Assembly (NCBI RefSeq): GCF_021184025.1
Contig: NZ_CP036537.1
Span: forward strand, 2,914,001 to 2,978,000
From: Rhodopseudomonas boonkerdii
Lineage (GTDB): Bacteria; Pseudomonadota; Alphaproteobacteria; Rhizobiales; Xanthobacteraceae
Reading direction: 5' to 3'
DNA length: 64,000 bases
A program made the position numbers and the translations under genes. The notes below the pieces were generated by a model. It saw only the letters and a list, made by a program, of their open reading frames with translations, made no database searches and was not told where the DNA came from. Numbering within the stretch: the stretch's first letter is position 1; every line of letters begins with the position of its first letter. This document shows, piece by piece, positions 62,901 through 64,000 of this stretch.

Positions 62901-64000
62901 CGGCGTTGCTGGAGGCGGCAAGCTCGAACTTGAGACCGGCGGCAAGGTCATGATCGGCGGCGTTGCCGAAGCGAACGCGCTGCGCGTCGATCCCGCGCTG
63001 TTCAAAACAGGCTTTGCGCAATACGCGGTGAACGGCCATGGCGGTGTGACGGTCGCAGCCGGCACGCAGGTCGATGTGTCGATGCCGGTGCTGACGCTCG
63101 CTGCCGATGCGATGTCGGTGCCATCAGGCGTTGCGCCGGACACGGCGCTCGTGCTCGCAATGCAGCCTCTCTATAGCGAAAACCCGATGAGGGGCACGCT
63201 GACCCAGCGCAAGGGCGCGAGCCTGACGCTGCGCGCCAGCCCGGCGCTGGCGCTCGCCAGCGACATCGATGGCGCCACCATTATCGTCGAAACGGGATCG
63301 TCGCTATCGGTCGATCCCGGTCAGAAGATCGGCATCGCGGCGCTCGGGCAGATCACGATCGATGGCCGTCTCGACGCCTGGGGCGGTGAGATCGCCATCG
63401 ATCACCTGATCGGTCCGAACCTTTATGACCAGCGCGTGCACAACCGCTCGATCTGGATCGGCGACAATGCGGTGCTCGACGTCGCCGCGCGCGCTGTCAC
63501 GGCGATCAACGCACAGGGGCGCTCCTACGGCATCGTCAGGAACGGCGGCATGATCGCCATCGGCGGCAACGCGGATGTGGAGAAAGGCAGCGAGACCCTG
63601 CTGCCGGATTCCTTCGTCGTGATCCGCGCCGGTGCAGTGCTCGATGCCTCTGGCGCTCAAGCAGTGATTGATATTCCCGAGGGTGGTCTTGGCAAGACGT
63701 CATTGCCGCTGAACGTCGCCAGTCATGGTGGCACCATCAGCCTGCAATCGGCCAATGGTCTCGTCATCGATGGCACGCTCCGCGCTGCAGCCGGCGGCGA
63801 GGGGGCGGCGGGCGGCACGCTCACGGTAGCACTCACCGCTCCCCGCTATTCATTGGGAGCGAACCCTGATGCTGCCGTTTTGACGCCTCGCGAAATTGCC
63901 ATCGTGATGACGCAAGGCGGCCACACGATATCCGACGGAATGCAGCCCGGAGACGCCGGTTTGGCGTATGGAAAGGCCCGTCTCGGCGTCGATCAAATCG
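59962..64000 (+). CDS. Second giant TpsA-type exoprotein, 3' end beyond the window
   Basis: The frame is open from ATG 59962 to the window end (1346 residues visible). A signal peptide with a long charged N-region ends near residue 60 (LMTGVSTLALVVAAADFVHA). An Ala/Gln-rich segment (about 75-125) precedes the TPS secretion domain: QAILNWQSFNVGAHTTLTFD, ALNRV, ILGNIKADGHVYVINQSGII and FGGNSQVNVGALIAST, all hallmark strands. Beta-helix sequence with many DISGG and LDASGA turns continues to the end. The gene lies directly after the sigma/anti-sigma pair. Its TpsB is not in view; it may follow downstream, or the TpsB at 45288 may serve it. Confidence 0.93.
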   Translation, partial: MTFEKAGFRIKKFRSKERRALSNGLVKSGALTRNWLSYRWLMTGVSTLALVVAAADFVHARSLNGGGGGDAISAPNIASDAATQAAARAAAAARQTQDSLARAARAVQDIQAVQAAARAAAAAAQTSAGAPVAVPNGLGAGGLLPNMPAGWSGAHAPTQGVDGAGQTEVNIRQFTQQAILNWQSFNVGAHTTLTFDQQGNGSWVALNRVTNATAPSQILGNIKADGHVYVINQSGIIFGGNSQVNVGALIASTAGITDAQFTANGIYSTQSGGNFAPSFTAAGGKVVVEAGATIATRAPASVTSGGGYVLMIGSQVENTGTIATPKGQTLLAAGDDFILRRGLGTDANTSSTTRGHELSPVIGVGSTNGMVRNNGLIFAQQGDITLAGRTLVQDGALISTTSVNTRGTIHLLNRASDTMGSVVLGAGSLTTILPELGSKETALDSQRQALVDASVEANKTRALNIAGAFDNLSALADRQDLSRIEIVTGGAITFKGGSVTAAQGGQIAASAGKQVVTEDGARLDVSGVRNVALAMESNNIKINLQGNELRDSPQNRDSEALKNKDVWIDVRALTLLPTGTGGYEGDRYYTKGGLIEVGGYLANTAHGIGEWTALGGTITLSAPEVIAQRGAVFDISGGSLDYAAGWIRSTNLVGSDGRRYSVDQAPADLHFSRFAGGFLRSHNIQGREDERLNEVWTTVFDRGRTSLRWEDGYSVGRDAGRLILAAPAAAFEASIVADTVTGERQTTKRGAATTDGYKLTQTTAAQNGTLALGRYDATGRVDLYNSDVRITANAAGGGANTVWFDAKHLSEQKLGGLDLGTRGKITVDADLTLAQGADIRLIAPVVEIDARITAQSGSFTATNVFRAANTPNDIVLAHSVWSGVSLAAGAVLDLRGAWINQALDPDARGHAFIDGGTVSLASSGDVKLARGSVIDVSSGGAMSRSAKLTGGKGGSVALRAEAIGGARNGRLTLDGDIRGYGVAGGGKLELETGGKVMIGGVAEANALRVDPALFKTGFAQYAVNGHGGVTVAAGTQVDVSMPVLTLAADAMSVPSGVAPDTALVLAMQPLYSENPMRGTLTQRKGASLTLRASPALALASDIDGATIIVETGSSLSVDPGQKIGIAALGQITIDGRLDAWGGEIAIDHLIGPNLYDQRVHNRSIWIGDNAVLDVAARAVTAINAQGRSYGIVRNGGMIAIGGNADVEKGSETLLPDSFVVIRAGAVLDASGAQAVIDIPEGGLGKTSLPLNVASHGGTISLQSANGLVIDGTLRAAAGGEGAAGGTLTVALTAPRYSLGANPDAAVLTPREIAIVMTQGGHTISDGMQPGDAGLAYGKARLGVDQI

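Noticed and set aside
1-64000. CRISPR arrays, prophage, plasmid origin or rRNA genes
   Set aside because: No direct-repeat/spacer pattern, phage structural genes, iteron repeats or rRNA-like sequence were seen; tandem repeats found are all in-frame protein repeats.

Overview
The window looks like chromosomal DNA of an alphaproteobacterium, most likely in the Bradyrhizobiaceae/Nitrobacteraceae (Bradyrhizobium, Afipia, Tardiphaga or Rhodopseudomonas type). This is inferred from gene content and high GC: an OpgC-type membrane acyltransferase, an NDUFS4-like complex I subunit, IalB proteins, HvrA-like H-NS, DUF3606 and DUF6481 proteins, and many small stress-type genes. No rRNA or species marker is present.

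Layout. 1-2.4 kb: a decayed IalB remnant, a LuxR-type regulator and an intact IalB gene. 2.7-13.1 kb: one 3459-residue classical (type Va) autotransporter whose passenger is about 43 copies of a Gly-rich repeat. 13.1-13.7 kb: an IS1182-like transposase remnant beside tRNA-Glu. 13.7-23.5 kb: small genes (PilZ, GST, glyoxalase I, PRC-barrel, zinc ribbon, two H-NS-like genes, sirtuin, double cold-shock protein, DUF192) and several unknown small proteins, three of them under 60 residues. 23.5-34 kb: tRNA-Pro, OpgC, NDUFS4-like subunit, a leucine-degradation operon (MCC beta, MCC alpha, HMG-CoA lyase), FKBP isomerase, a lone TRAP binding protein and an FkbM-type methyltransferase. 34-47.9 kb: a two-partner-secretion (TPS) locus: a 3319-residue TpsA, a secreted protein, a divergent TpsB transporter and a LapG-like periplasmic cysteine protease. 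48.3-57.2 kb: an acyl-CoA dehydrogenase, a complete five-gene peptide-type ABC importer and a regulator made of two fused TetR units. 57.4-64 kb: an STN/TonB-like signalling protein, an ECF sigma factor, a FecR-type anti-sigma factor and the first 1346 codons of a second giant TpsA that runs off the window.

The theme is cell-surface display. Three giant exported proteins fill roughly 24 kb. The most interesting unit is at the right end: a barrel-less STN+TonB-like protein, sigma factor and anti-sigma factor directly upstream of a giant TpsA. This is the gene logic of the Pseudomonas aeruginosa VreA-VreI-VreR (PUMA3) surface-signalling system, here apparently controlling an adhesin in an alphaproteobacterium. 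The second theme is the TPS locus with a LapG-type protease next to the transporter, which suggests regulated release or processing of an adhesin.
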